A stretch of DNA of 64,000 nucleotides from assembly GCA_037974965.1 (NCBI GenBank), contig JBBPFI010000001.1:2542001-2606000 (forward strand), in the 5' to 3' direction. Under the pieces are notes generated by a model, which worked only from the letters and a program-made list of their open reading frames with translations, was not told where the DNA came from and ran no database searches. The position numbers and the translations under genes were made by a program. Each line of letters starts with the position of its first letter. The stretch's first letter is position 1. This DNA comes from Dacryopinax spathularia. Taxonomy: Eukaryota > Basidiomycota > Dacrymycetes > Dacrymycetales > Dacrymycetaceae. Shown here one piece after another: positions 1-12,300 of the stretch.

Positions 1-39
1 TACAGATGAGGAGAAGTCGTTAACGTGGCGATGTTGTAG

Positions 40-1737
40 CTGGTGCTCCATTGGGGAACGGCTCCTGGGTAAACTTCGGCGGCAACCAAGCCGTCACATG
101 GGGCGGCCTGACCGCCACTTCCCAAACCGGTGGCCCGCCATACGACGACTGGGACGGCGGCAAGGCGGTGCGCTTGCTCGATCCGTGTGATGATGAGACG
201 TGCAACTGGGTTGATCTGACGCCTATGACTACGAGGAGGTGGTATCCCAGTGTGGAGCCGTTGGAGGATGGGAGCGTTATTGTCGTACGTCCCTTCTCTT
301 CCCCCACTCGATTAAAAGTGTAGAGAGCTGAGCCTGATGCGGTGGGTGTAGCTGGGGGGCGACGAATGGGGTGGATACGTGAATGACGCCAGTCAGAACA
401 ACCCCACCATCGAGTATTTCCCCTCGCGCGGCGCGCCCATCGGGCTGAACATACTCAACAACACCCTCCCCGCGAACCTCTTCCCCCTCACGTGGCTCCT
501 CCCGTCCGGCAACCTCCTCATCCAGACTAACTGGGCCACAGAGATATTCGACTACAAGAACGCGGTCGAGTACCCTCTCCCTAACATCCCGAACGCGGTG
601 CGCACATACCCCGGATCAGGAGCAACGGCCATGCTTCCCCTCACACCGGCGAATAACTGGACAGCGACGATCCTTTTCTGCGGAGGGACCAACCTGCAGC
701 CCGACCAATGGGTGACGAACTGGAACATCGCCGCTTACCCCGCTGACGAGTCCTGCGTCTCTATCTCGCCCGACGTGGGGAGCGAATGGACATACGACTC
801 TACCCTCCCCGAAGGACGCACAATGGGTCAACTCATCCTCCTCCCTGACGGCACGCTCTTCCTGGTCAACGGGGGCGGGACAGGAACAGCAGGATACGGG
901 AATGATAGTTGGGCAATCGGCCATTCCTACGCTGACAACCCGGTCCTAACTCCACTCATCTACGACCCCTCCAAGCCCGCCGGAGATTCCCGCTGGTCCC
1001 GCGCAGGACTGGGGAGCAGCACGATTCCTCGGTTGTATCACTCCTCCGCCCTGCTCCTACCAGACGGGAGCGTGTTCATAGCTGGCTCGAACCCAAACCC
1101 GGACTATACAGTCGGCCCCGGGGTCAAATACCCCACCGAATACAGGACGGAGAGGTTCTATCCGTGGTACTACAACCTCCGCCGGCCGGCTCCCCAGTCC
1201 CTACCCTCCACAATAACGTACGGCGGACAACCATTCGACGTCCCTCTCACCGCTGCCGACCTCCAGCAACCGGGCGGTATAGCCAACGCCAGCTGTATAA
1301 TAATCCGCACAGGGTTCTCAACGCACGCAATGAACATGGCCCAACGTTTCGTCCAGCTCGCCTCCTCCTACACCGGTAACGCAGACGGCTCAGGCACCTT
1401 ACACTGCTCGCAGCTCCCGCCTAACCCTGCCGTCTTGGCCCCGGGCCCCGCGCTACTGTTTGTGGTCGTTGGGGGCGTGCCGAGTGTGGGGGAGATGATC
1501 ATGGTTGGTTCGGGCCAGATAGGGACGCAGGAGGTGTTGGAGGTGGGGGAGTTGCCGAAGAGCAGTTTGCCGGGGAGTACGGCTGCTAGCTCGGGGGGTG
1601 GGAATGGGACGAGCTCGGGTTCGGGTGGTGGCGGGCAGAGCTCTTCGGGAATACGGATCGCGTCGTTGGATGGGCTGGTGTTGGTGGGAGGAGCGCTGGT
1701 GGGAGGGCTGATCCTCGGCGCGGGGCTGTGGCTATAA
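40..1737 (+). CDS. Glyoxal oxidase (GLOX-1), 5'-truncated by window edge
   Basis: Copper-radical oxidase that oxidises small aldehydes to acids and produces extracellular H2O2. Visible exons are 40-284 and 352-1737; bases 1-39 look like the end of an intron. The product closely matches the complete paralogue at 26872-29076. Visible active-site landmarks are the RWYPS segment (radical Tyr region), a YHSS motif (Tyr/His copper ligands) and STHAMNM (third copper ligand His). The radical-partner Cys would lie just upstream, outside the window. The tail is Gly/Ser-rich followed by a hydrophobic stretch, as in GPI-anchored proteins. GLOX-1 has an intron at base 39 that GLOX-2 lacks at the matching point. 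The family assignment is strong; the GPI anchor is inferred. Confidence 0.9.
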
Positions 1738-2786
1738 AGGCTATAACCGCTCTTGCCCTCTGAACGGTTTGTTCGAGATGTCCATTCACGATCATTCTGT
1801 GCATCATTCGGACTTTTATGTTTCGTCACATACTTATCATCCCTATCAAGGACTTCTAATACTCCTTCCCGTTCGTTTTACCTCTTCCACACTGTTGGGT
1901 CAAGGGGCTGGGGGGCGGGAAGGTGCTGTAGCTCGTATCATGCTGTGACCGGTTTTGGAGTACTGGCTGGACAAGGGAGAAACAGGACTCTTATGTAGCT
2001 ATTTTTTCTGTCGTGTGAATAGATGAGATCTGTCGATGGCAACGAGTCACAACCAGGGCACCTCGGCTCGGGCTGGGCCGTGGTGGGCGCACGTTAGAAG
2101 TAGCGGCCAGTGAAAGCGGGACTGGACCGACCAGGAATCGAATTTCTGACGCAGGGCTCGCATGAATGGCCACCGGCCGACGTGTGCCACGCTTTCTTTA
2201 TGGGACCATCCCTTGGAGAGCTTTCGTGGCCAAGTTGTACGAGTAGTGGCAGGGAACATGAGGTTGGCCGTGCATGTTAAATGTCAGCGTAATGCGTGAG
2301 CCAGAATCGGTGTTTGCTCATTTGCGGGAGTCGACGATGGTACCCCATAGACGCCAACCTTTGACAGCAAACCGGTTGCTGTCATGCACCTTGCGTGCTT
2401 GAAGTATGCATCTCGCTTTGATGTACAGACCAGGGCACTGCGCCCCTTTCCAGCCTGAGTGATCCGAAAGACCGTGCCCGCAAAAACCGAAAAATCGAAA
2501 TCCCGCGCATCAATGGTCCTTGTCATATTTGCTGAGTCCTGCACGAAAGGCATCGATAGGCACGGGTGACCATGGTTTCGCAGTGGGAGTACAGTAGGGG
2601 GAGCTCGGGAAACGAGATTGCCTCCGGCGGACTCTTGATAGACTTTCGCGATCGTGCCGAGACATTGGACCAGCACTAAGAGGCGCGGTTGTCTTCCTTC
2701 CTTGGACGCCTCGTTGTACCCCACTCATCATCTTCTGGCCTCGACTTCTTCTCATTCGACCTGTAACCCGACGGCGCCAACCACTT
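1738..2786. other. Intergenic, no gene supported
   Basis: This stretch holds the 3' flank of GLOX-1 and the upstream region of the next gene. A 146-codon minus-strand ORF (2284-2724) is open but has no recognisable domain and no clear splice structure. I see nothing else that I can support. Confidence 0.5.
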
Positions 2787-3773
2787 ATGAGGGACCCATC
2801 GTCGTCACTCCGGGAGGATGAGGTCAACGCCGAGGGCGAGAAAAGCGAGATGGAGCGCCTCCTCGAAATAATCCGTACGACACCTACACCTGCAAGCAAG
2901 TGGAGTCCATTTCATCTAGAAGCGTTCAATATCACCGTGCAGAACAAAACACGATCGGAGTTCTTCGGCCGGCACTGGGACGATGCGGCACACAATCTCG
3001 ACCTCTTGGCTCAAGAAGAGGTCTTCTCTGAGAGCCCGACGCCGAAACAGGGAGAGCGCCATAGCTTGGCGTCGCAGGACGTACGGCGATATCGCGATGC
3101 CTTGCTCTTGGCGAATGTCGATCGGGACGAATCGACGATGACCACTTTGATGGAGCAGGTCATGCGACTTGTGGGGTCTGACAGTCCCGGTTTGGTGCTC
3201 GTACAACATCGACCTCTTGAATTGGAGATGAGCCGACAACCGCAAACCGTTCGGCCCAACCTCGTGCTGATGCACACGAGCAGGCTGATACTGTCCTTTG
3301 TCCTGGTTGGCAAGTCAGAGTCCGTGAATCTTGAAGCTCAAGCAATCGCGTGCGCGATCGCTGTGAGCCAGACGAACTCCAGGCTATGGGCGGCCCGTGG
3401 CTTAAAGCAACCGAGGAAATGGACGATCCCGTTTCTGACTGTTCGGGGGGAGCGGGTTACGTTCTACAAGATGAGCGTCAGGCGGACAGTGGAATTGGCG
3501 GTCGCGCTCGGGAAGAAGCCTGAGAAGCAGACGGTTGTGGAACGATGTGACTGTCCTGCGGCATGGCACGAAACGCTGTCTGCGTCGACGGGCATGGGGG
3601 CCGGGACGTTGATCGGAGATGAAGGGTATGCGAGGGCGGTATTTAGGGCTATGGACGCCTTTCGCCGACTGGGTCGAGAGCTGCGTCGGGGGCTGGGTCC
3701 TGAGTTGAGGGAGCAGGCTGACATGGAGGAGGCCGTCGAGCTTGTCCAGCGGGAGGTCGACTTCCTATGAACG
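2787..3773 (+). CDS. Uncharacterised basidiomycete-type orphan protein
   Basis: Single-exon ORF of 327 codons with a plain ATG. No signal peptide or membrane segment is visible. The middle reads as a hydrophobic strand (LILSFVLVGKSE) followed by an Ala-rich helix with EAQAIA, then an IPFLTV strand and an FYK motif. From memory this order (Glu/Asp-Lys strand, then Q-I-A helix, then FYK) resembles a lineage-expanded family common in mushroom-forming fungi and is reminiscent of PD-(D/E)XK nuclease-like folds. That resemblance is inference and the biochemical role is unknown. The C-terminus is a charged helix. Confidence 0.6.
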
Positions 3774-4438
3774 GCCAGCTTATTCGCGATTCGAGACCGA
3801 GGTAGCATGTACAATTGTAGCTCGGCATCAACCCTGGCATACTTCTTGTTCGTGATAAGAAGTCGTCCATCGCCCTGGTCTGTAGAAGGTGGAAGGCGAG
3901 ATCGTGATGCAACAGGATTGGTGAGATTCAAGATGAAAAAGGTCTGTCGCTGGATACCATGATTCCAGAGAAGGGTCAGATATTAATTGCTTGGCGCTTC
4001 CGAAGGTAACCGGTAACTATCCAGCATCAACAGAGACAGCTTCTCATCGGGCAGAAGCTCCATTGTTGCGACATCCGAGACATGACTGTTGAAGCCTTTC
4101 CCGAGCTGACTGCTTCAAATGCCGTGAAATCAGAGACGTCATCGTTAAGATCAGGCATCATCGCCTGGACAATATTAATCTATGTCGTCGAGAACGAGAA
4201 CGATAAGCGATATGAAAAGAATCTGTGGCGTTTCTGGGAAGCTGCGAAGAGCTGCGCAACGGTTGCCTATGTTCCTTTGTGGCGGTGAATATGATTCTGA
4301 CGACTTCGCGACGAAAAAGGCAGTCATGAATCTATTCCCGAAGCAGTCTGCCATGCTGCACAAGGCGATGAGGGGACAGTATCCGACGACCGATACCCTC
4401 GCCTATCTCCTTAACTCTTACCTCGATATTACTTGAAG
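3774..4438. other. Intergenic, no gene supported
   Basis: Two short overlapping plus-strand ORFs (4082-4288 and 4182-4436) occur here. Neither shows a domain, and I could not join them to the rhomboid gene that starts at 4439. The stretch is probably the rhomboid promoter and 5' UTR. Confidence 0.4.
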
Positions 4439-6345
4439 ATGGCTTCATACCAAGATCTATACCATGAACCATACCAACAGCCTGTCAATTTTAACGACGA
4501 CGACGCGCAGGCAGAGCGGTCAGGACATGCACGAAAGAGCGGAGACGCAGCGACGACGCTCAGCTACCCGCAGACGCTGCAGTCGGGCGTGACGGCACCT
4601 TATGAAGACCAGTATGGAGAGGACGGGCAGACAAGAGCGCAGGAGATCATCTCCCAGTACCGGTCTGGCTCGTCACCTCGCTCACCGCATTCACGGGCAA
4701 GGAGCGAGGAAGAACCCTTGGCCGGTCCTGCGTCGTCGTCGCCGGAGCCACCGCCGAGACAACGCAAGCCCAGCGTCGGAGGACAGACATCGCTCTACCC
4801 GTTCAATGATGGCGCATCAAACACACTCACATACTTTGACGAGAACTTCAACTACTACTCGACGCGAGACCTGAAGCGCAGGAGTGGGAAGGAGGCGTCG
4901 AGCGAGGAGGACGTCGCAGGTGACGCACAGCCATACGGGTATAACCCGAACCGCGAGTCGCAGCATGGTCTGACCTCACTTGGTACGCATCATTATCCTC
5001 ATCTCTCTCTCACTTTCTCCTCTGGCTATATGGCATACAAGCAAGACTCACGCGATTCTATCCAACCTATCATCTATCAACCTATAGACTATGCCGACCC
5101 GATACCACCAGCTGCCAGCAAAGGCCCTCTCGGCCGGTTTACCAACTATGTACGAGGGGACGAACTGCGATACCCGATCGAGCAGAGGATAGAGAACAGG
5201 CGGATGGGGGTGTATCGCCAGAGATGGCCGATACTAGTGCCAATCCTGACGATAGCCATGATTGGCGTGTTCATCTGGGAGCTGGTCATGAACGCTCACT
5301 ACCAAGGCACACCAATATCCTTCCATGTGCGTCTCCCTCCCCTCCCTCCCTCCACTGCCGCAACGACTGACCCCACCCCACAGCCAACAGTCAACTACAT
5401 GCTCGGACCCGGCGGCTCCACCCTCATAAACGTCGGCGCGCGCTTCGTCCCCTGTATGAAAAACGTCCCCGAAGTCCCGCCCGACACCCAGCTCGCATGC
5501 ATGAACGACACCGCCAACCCCGCCGACCAGCTCTGCCCACTCTCGACCGTATGCGGGTTTGGCGGGTTCGGGCCGGACGATGAGCCGAATCAGTGGTTCA
5601 GGTTTATACTGCCTATCTTCTTGCATGTCGGGATCGTGCATATATTGTTGAATATGCTCGCGCAGGTCACTATTGGTAGTCTGGTGCGTCCGACTTCCTT
5701 CTATCCTTCTACCTCGCCAGGAGGATGCGGACTGATGCGTTGAGCAGGTCGAGCGACAAGTGGGAACGACGGCGTTCTTGATCATCTACTTTGCATCGGG
5801 GATATTCGGCAACGTTCTGGGCGGTAACTTTGCCCTTATTGGACTGCCGTCCATGGGTGCCTCAGGTGCCATCTTTGGGTGTACCTCTGCGCAGTGGGTC
5901 GACCTGCTCGCGCACTGGGGCCTAGAAGACCGACCATGGCGGATCGTGCGTCCTCGCCCTCTTCTCAACCTTACTCACCGAGATGCTGACATGCGGCGTG
6001 CAGCTGATAATGCTCATAATCGAATTCATAATCGGCGTCGCGTTCGGCTATATCCCCGGGGTGGACAACTTCGCCCACCTCGGAGGCTTCCTCATGGGTC
6101 TCCTCACCTGCATCGTCCTCTTCCCCGTCATCTCCCCGACCAGGCGACACTTCATAATCGTCTGGATCTGCCGCCTCGTTGCCATTCCGCTGATTGTGGT
6201 CCTGTTTGTGGTGCTCATCAGGAACTTTTATACGACCGATCCGAGTGCGGGGTGCGAGTGGTGCAGGTATTTGAGCTGTATTCCCACGAGCGCGAATAAC
6301 TATTGTAAGGGGTCGGGGCTGACAACGGGGAGCACGGCGTTCTGA
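4439..6345 (+). CDS. Rhomboid intramembrane serine protease
   Basis: Polytopic membrane protease. A long polar N-terminus (about 210 residues, Ser/Pro/Arg-rich, cytosolic) precedes the rhomboid core. Core landmarks in order are the first TM segment near 5240-5300, an HVGIVHILLN segment (conserved His and Asn in TM2), GASGAIFG with the catalytic Ser, and FAHLGGF with the catalytic His. Both dyad residues are present, so this should be an active protease and not an iRhom. Introns inferred from frame continuity lie near 4983-5088, 5325-5382, 5684-5747 and 5947-6002. Start choice: ATG at 4439 is the first in frame. The loop between TM1 and TM2 has several Cys, suggesting disulphides. The gene converges on PSF2. 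The substrate is unknown. Confidence 0.88.
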
Positions 6346-6798
6346 TCCTCTCCGTCTTTCTTTCCCTCCCGCTTCTCCCTCTCTCCTGCTCTCTCCACCT
6401 CTGTTACGTCGTGGGTACGGACTGGACTGATTTGTTAACGTTTCGATCTACGCTACCCTTTTATGTCTCGTTACGGACTACCTTACGTTTCTTGCCTTTT
6501 CATTGCTTTGCTTGATTGCGATTTGTCGCGCTCCTTAGCCTACGTTTCGTTCGCATTGTATTGCTGGTATAACCCGCACGGACTTTGATTCCTTCATGAC
6601 GATAATAATGGCTACGTAGCTCAGTGCAGCCTAGCCAATGACAACATGTTGCACCTCTGCCCTCCTCCAACCCCCAACTTCCAACCTGCAACCCTCCCCT
6701 CACACCTGCGCACTCGAACCGCAACAGCCTGCTAACGACACCATGTCCCTACTCCAACTCCGGCCCGGCGTATGGTGCCGCAGGCCAGGAGCAGCGGC
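6346..6798. other. Convergent intergenic region (rhomboid / PSF2)
   Basis: This is 3' flank for both genes. It is pyrimidine-rich just after the rhomboid stop. No ORF with a recognisable product was seen. Confidence 0.5.
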
Positions 6799-7720
6799 TC
6801 ACCACCCATCGTCCATCCCCGTACCCATAGAAGCCATCGTATTATCCGCCGTACTAGCAGGCACGTCCGGCTCGCTCGCCAGAACACGCATAACGCCCAT
6901 CGCACGAGTTAAAAAGGGTCGAAGCTCGTTAATCTCCATCGAGCCTAGCCCTGTCATCTACGCAGCACATCAACCAGACCGTCGACAATAGAGACACGGG
7001 TAGAGAGGTAGGGAGAGGAGAGCAGGGGCCAGAGAGCAGGGGCAGACGCAGTTGGAAGAGGGGAGGGGAAGAGGGCAGAGGGAGAGGGAGAGGAAGGGTA
7101 GCGTACCCGGAGTTCCATCTCGTCTAGCAGGGCGAGACCTTTTCGGGTCTTGGCTTGACGGACTTCGCGGAGGTCTTGGAGGAGGGAACGGACGCGTTCG
7201 GGGGAAGGGACGTCGTCTGGCGCTCTACGTCCCGCGTTAGCTCTAAGAATGAAGCAGGGGGATGAGAGAGACGTACATATCCAGGAAAACCTTCGCTATC
7301 TCGGCGAACCGGAAGGGTAGGGCGGCGAACTCTTCTGGTCTGCCAATCTCTTGTTTCAATTTCTCCTCTAGCCATTCTGCACCCAGCATGATCAGCCAGA
7401 GAAGATAGCCCACGGAGGGAGCGCGCGCACCAACGTTAAGCCACGTCGGAGGGACAATACTACATTTCCCCTGCTGCTTCAAGTACTTCCCCACCCAGAG
7501 CGGGACCTCGATATTTGACGTAGCTCGGAACGGTCCATAAGAGCCCTACATGCCCCTGTCAGCCAGCGCCAGGAAGGTGAGACGGGTTGAGACGCACGGA
7601 AAGAAGACGGATCCTGCCCATTGAGAAATGGGGTCGGATGAGGATGTCGGTTTGTTGGAGTGCTACGAATTCGAGCTCTACTGGAAGGGGGCTTCGGAGG
7701 AGGTGGGCAGGGAGGGCCAT
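6799..7720 (-). CDS. PSF2: GINS complex subunit Psf2
   Basis: Subunit of the GINS tetramer, which with Cdc45 and Mcm2-7 forms the replicative CMG helicase. I translated the spliced minus strand by hand: exon 1 is 7598-7720, then an intron 7546-7597, followed by further short introns. The product shows the family hallmarks in order: an N-terminal strand block (VELEFVALQQTDILI), a basic KCSIVPPTWL motif, a helix with PERVRSLLQDL, and the terminal MEINELRPFL block found across Psf2 proteins. The reading frame stays open across all inferred junctions. The ATG at 7720 gives the expected N-terminus. It is divergent from MED6, with 209 bp between start codons. One intron (about 6960-7105) is strongly C/T-rich on the coding strand. 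Confidence 0.9.
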
Positions 7721-7929
7721 CCTGGTAGGACGGAGAGGGAGGAGGAGGGAGGAGGGTCGTACTGCTGGAATGTGTACTAGCTGGGTCAATGTCAGACGCG
7801 ACTTTCGCGCGGGGACGCGTCGAGGAACGGGCGCTTCTGCATAGCCACCCAACAAGCGCCCAGTCCTCCGCTCTGGCCGTCTCCAAGCGTTGTCCGCCCA
7901 CCTCTCTCCCTTCTACTCCTGTCAGCAAG
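7721..7929. promoter_or_regulatory. Shared divergent promoter, PSF2/MED6
   Basis: The two start codons face away from each other across 209 bp, so both promoters and 5' UTRs must lie here. No clear TATA box was seen, which fits housekeeping genes. Confidence 0.55.
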
Positions 7930-9016
7930 ATGTCTACACCCAACGAAGATGACCTCTCCACGACCTCCTGGCTCTTCGCAGAATGGATAGCAGCCTTCGG
8001 TCCCCTCACCCACGCCCAAAAAGCGCTCGACTACTTCTCGCTCTCCATCTTCTGGGACAAACAGAGTACGAACCAGGTCCTGCGGATGCAGACGCAGCAT
8101 ACGCTCGCTCCGGATGGGAGTACGACGATTGATGAGGAGGCGGAGTTGAGGAAGTTTACTGGGGTCGAGTTTGCTGTCGTGCATGGGAAACCGCCGGGGT
8201 TGTGGGTTATCCATAAGCGGGAGAGGCTGTCGCCTGATGAAGGTGCGCTCTTCCTCTCTCTCGCTCTTCTTCCTTCCTTCTCTTCTTCCTCTTATGCACT
8301 CTGGTTGACTTTGTGGGAATATAGTGCGACCACTGGCGGCGTATTTTATATTGCACGACACGATCTACCCCTCCCCCTCACTCTACTCCGTCCTCTCCGC
8401 CTCCCTATCAACAACGATCCACCACCTCCGCACATCCCTCTCGACCCTACGCGCGCACAAGCCGGCCTACAACCCCCGGCTCGGCACAGCCTGGCCCGTA
8501 GCACCCCCACGAGACCCAAGCCGACAACTCGCCAAGTCGAGGGCGGGGAGTGTATTCCCCGACGAGGGCGGCGAGCCGCGAGAGAGGACGACGGGTGTAG
8601 GAGCGGGAGGAGCGGGAGGGAGAGAGAATGAGCGGGAGATGGAGATCATGCCCCTCTGGAACGCGTTCCTCACTGCCTCTTCCTACGCGCAACAAGCGGC
8701 CGCAGCACGCGATTCAGCACTCGAAACGCCCGACGAAGAGGTCGACGAGCCCCCATTAACGGCGATGGACGAGCCTCCTCCCAGCGCTGCCCGTGAGAGG
8801 GGAACGACCAGGGAGCGGGATAGGGATAGGGACAGGGAGAGTATGACCCCTGCTCCTACGGGCGGGAAGAGGCATGCGTCGGGTGGGAAGGCGAAGCGGA
8901 GGAGGAAGAGTCGGGCTATGTCTGGTGTTGGAGTGGGCGAGAGGGAGAGGGAAAGGGAAAGGGGAGAGTGGGCAGAGAGCCCGCTGAGGGGGGCGTTGAC
9001 GCTCGAGGGGCCGTAG
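7930..9016 (+). CDS. MED6: Mediator complex subunit 6
   Basis: Head-module subunit of Mediator, which couples activators to RNA polymerase II in the nucleus. Exon 1 is 7930-8242, the intron 8243-8324, and exon 2 runs to the stop at 9014-9016, giving about 334 residues. The junction restores the conserved block around PPGLWVIHKRERLSP followed by DEVRPLAAYFILHDTIYPSP, which is diagnostic for Med6. The N-terminal segment with ALDYFSLSIFWD is also typical. Beyond the conserved core the C-terminus is long, low-complexity and basic, with Arg/Glu/Asp-Arg repeats and an Arg/Lys stretch that may act as a nuclear signal (inferred). Start: the ATG at 7930 is the one next to the conserved N-terminus; upstream in-frame codons extend the frame but look like 5' UTR. 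Confidence 0.93.
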
Positions 9017-9304
9017 TGCACCTGATCGACAGGAGGAAGTGATCTATGAGGATGGGCTGAGGGAGCACGAGGGCATGCGGCAATGTACACTATTCACAAC
9101 AATTGTCCTATTCTGTTTTTGGTCTTTTACAGGTTTTTGGTAGGATCGTGCAATACAGGGCATCAAACAAGAGTACAACAGATGTGCTCCGCAGCCCCAT
9201 AAGCGAAAAAGAAGACAGCATTACAGTATGGACATTTCCGTTCAGCACCTTTCTTTCTGGTTTGGATGGTTTGGTTCTTGTATTTGTAAAGTTGAGCAGT
9301 GATT

Positions 9305-9356
9305 AAGGACCTAAGCAGGAAGGTTGCCTGTAGACAACCCTCCTGCTTGAGTCCTT
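9305..9356 (-). other. 22-bp hairpin at the Argonaute stop codon / 3' UTR
   Basis: On the Argonaute mRNA strand two 22-nt arms flank an 8-nt loop. Counting by eye, 19 pairs are Watson-Crick, two are G:U and one is a C:A mismatch. The 5' arm begins inside the TAA stop. Size and near-perfect pairing resemble small-RNA precursors or strong terminators. The function is inferred. Confidence 0.7.
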
Positions 9357-12300
9357 ACATGAAGTACGGTTTCTGCATAACTGATGAGCCACCAGCTATG
9401 GGAGCAAATACAGCGAAAAGCTTACGTTGAGCAAGTTGGAATGGATGTTCTGGAAAGCGCGCTCATAATCGGTATAGGAGAGTTCACCAGAAGAGACAGT
9501 GGTGCTCCCATCATTGAGCTGCTTGAAATGGATAGCGCGGCGACCACTCGCGATCTGGATTCTGTAAGCTTCGCTCTCGCAAAAGTCGAGATCGAAGTGC
9601 TTACATGTGCATAGTAGATTGGGGAGGGAATGGACACGGCCCGCGTTGCGCGAGCGAAGTTATGCGTCAGCGTATAGGTTAGGTATTGCAGCCTGACGGG
9701 TTGTGAGTAAGCAACCTGCGTTGTACTGCCTATCCACTGGTGACGAGGACTCACTGGGCGACGGGGAAGCCGTTCTCATCGCGCATGATGCAGGCATGCA
9801 TGGGACGCGATGTGCCTTTGAGGCCGCCTTGGCTCAGGAGGAACCAGTTCGGACTGCGAACATGTTATAATGAGAGAACAATATCTTCGCCAAACGACGT
9901 ACTAGGCCGGGTGGGTAATGGAGCTATCACTGTATCAGCCAGGGTATGAGTGAACGAAGAAATAGAACGCACTGGTCAACCACCAAGCCGGAGGGCGCGT
10001 TACCTAAGGGTGATTTCATTTCGACAAAGATGCGACCTTATTCCAGAACGGCCACGTACCAGACCTGTCACCATCTGCCTCACGGGCAGGGAAGAATCGG
10101 GTGTGATGGCGTTTACCCACAACTACAAAGGTGATCTTGGGAGGTGGCATGTTGAGTGAAACGAAAGCCTCTGCAGTCGTGGTCAGAAGAGATGTGAGAC
10201 AGTAGACATGACATCCTCACTCTTAACAGCCTCGACTTCGGAATCGCAGACTTCCTGGAACTGGCCTTCGCCGACGCCGTCCCTATAACTGGTCATCACC
10301 CGAAGTAGAAGGCCAGAGGCACCAAATTACCTGTAGAATAGCACGCGGCTAGGAACCACTCCTTTGCGCTTCTCCACGTGCTCCTGATAGCTTTGGAAGG
10401 ATTGAACGGCATCCTCCAGGCGATGTCAGCAGCCGAAAACGTCCGAACATGGGAAGCACTTACCACAACCATACGCTCCAATTCGCGGATGATCTCCATC
10501 CGACCAGGCTGAATGCGCACCGCAGCTCGATACTTGCTACCAGTTTCATCCACACTCGAGACGACTGCAGCCACTGTGGGCTTCTCTGGCTCACTTGGAC
10601 CGGGATGACTTGTGTCAGCACCTTCGAGCGTAGTCAGTTGATGATGCATACATCATATCGATACTGACCAATAATGAGCGTCGGTGCCTGGCTTATCCAG
10701 CCGGCCGATGCTTTGGACGGGACGTGATTCATACCACCGAGCTTAGGATTTAGCTAGAGGACGGTCAGCGTGCCGGCAGTCGGCATGCCAGGGAGAAATA
10801 CCCTAATCACCTTATCAGATAAGGTACATCCAAAGAGTAAAACAGCCTACTTCATGGCAATATTGGCACACATCTGGTCATTAGCCTTCAAGAGTTTGCG
10901 AAAGTCCAGGTGCTGAGAGGAATATATCTAAGAAAGAGGGGTTCGGGCTCATAGTGGTGTTGGCTAACCTGGGTAGCGATGCCCATTTCAACATCCCCGA
11001 AATGCTTCAGAGTATAGCTGGAAGCAGGGTCAGTTTGGCCGGTGGTGCGATCCGTACAATGACGCACTATAGGTCAGGCGAGCGGTCCGTAATGAGAACG
11101 ATGCAGTTCAGGCCGCCAAGCCTTGCATGGGCCTCCTGGTATAGGCGACGTAACTCCTATTCGTGCTATCAGAACCGACCGAAGAAACCGCGCAAATAAG
11201 CTCGGACGGACCCTCTCCAAAACTTGTCCATTGATTTGGAAAATAGGGGGAGGTTGAGGAAGAAGGCCTTCATGAAAGTCAGCCAGGTTCATGAGACGGA
11301 TGCCTTGTACTAACCCATGCCCCTGCGGCGCATAGCCTGCCCAAGCATATCTCGCACGCGGGTAATCTGTTGCATGGAGAATTGATTCTCCGGAACAGTG
11401 GAAATCCAGATCCAAGGACCGACGGAGGCACCCCTCCAGAAAACGTCATCTCGGGTATTCCAAGCGCCGTTCGCAATCGTCTGTCAGCGATCAGCGATAT
11501 TCTCGATTCCGTGTAGCGAGATATTTCGCACCGCGCGCCTATTCTGAGCATAGAGAATCTCGGGGCTAGGCATGACACCTGCTGTCAGCTTGAATGGTTC
11601 CATGGTGACGCTGAGCCCAGCGGTCTTGAGATAGTCGGACTCTCTGTAGGACAACTCGTGGATGTTCCTCATGATCTTGTCGAGCCTTTCCCTCGGGCGG
11701 ATGGAAGTGAAGTTCAACATAGCATCTCTATATTGCGGGGGAAGGTCGTGTTTGAAGAACTGATTCGGGATAATGCGGCACGTTTCGATCGGGAACACAA
11801 CTTTCTGGTTGATACGAACGCAGCAGGCAGATGGGTACTTCAGCTTGTACTGATAGACTCTCCAGAAGTAATCCTAGGCGGGCGTCAGAGCTCCTGAAGA
11901 CGCAGTGATGAGGAAACTGAGTTATCACCATGATGGTTTCACCGGTATCATCCAGTTCATAGGTGTCGGCTCCCTCACGGATAATTGCTTGAATAGGTCG
12001 CGGAGGAGTTGGGTCTTTCCGATGCTCAGAAACAACTTTGACGCCCCGCAAATACTTGGTGACATCCCGCAGCTCTCTGGGCCCCATGTTGGACAGCCGC
12101 CGAACATCTCGAACGCGGAAAAAATCCATGACGACTTCGATGACTGGCCGAGGATTCCAGCTAGAGGTCTGAAATGAGACCGAGTTATGCGAACGTCTGA
12201 TAAAATACTTGCAATTTTCCCGCAGTGAGATTGACGTTGACAAACAATTGATTCTTGGCGGGCCGTACAGACCTGAACACAGTGAGACATGGTTCGGGCT

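Noticed and set aside
2112-2196. Possible tRNA: 7-bp complementary ends (GAAAGCG / CGCTTTC) 85 nt apart with an A-box-like stretch on the minus strand
   Set aside because: No D, anticodon and T arms fold together; a TTCGATT lies at the wrong distance from the 3' end.
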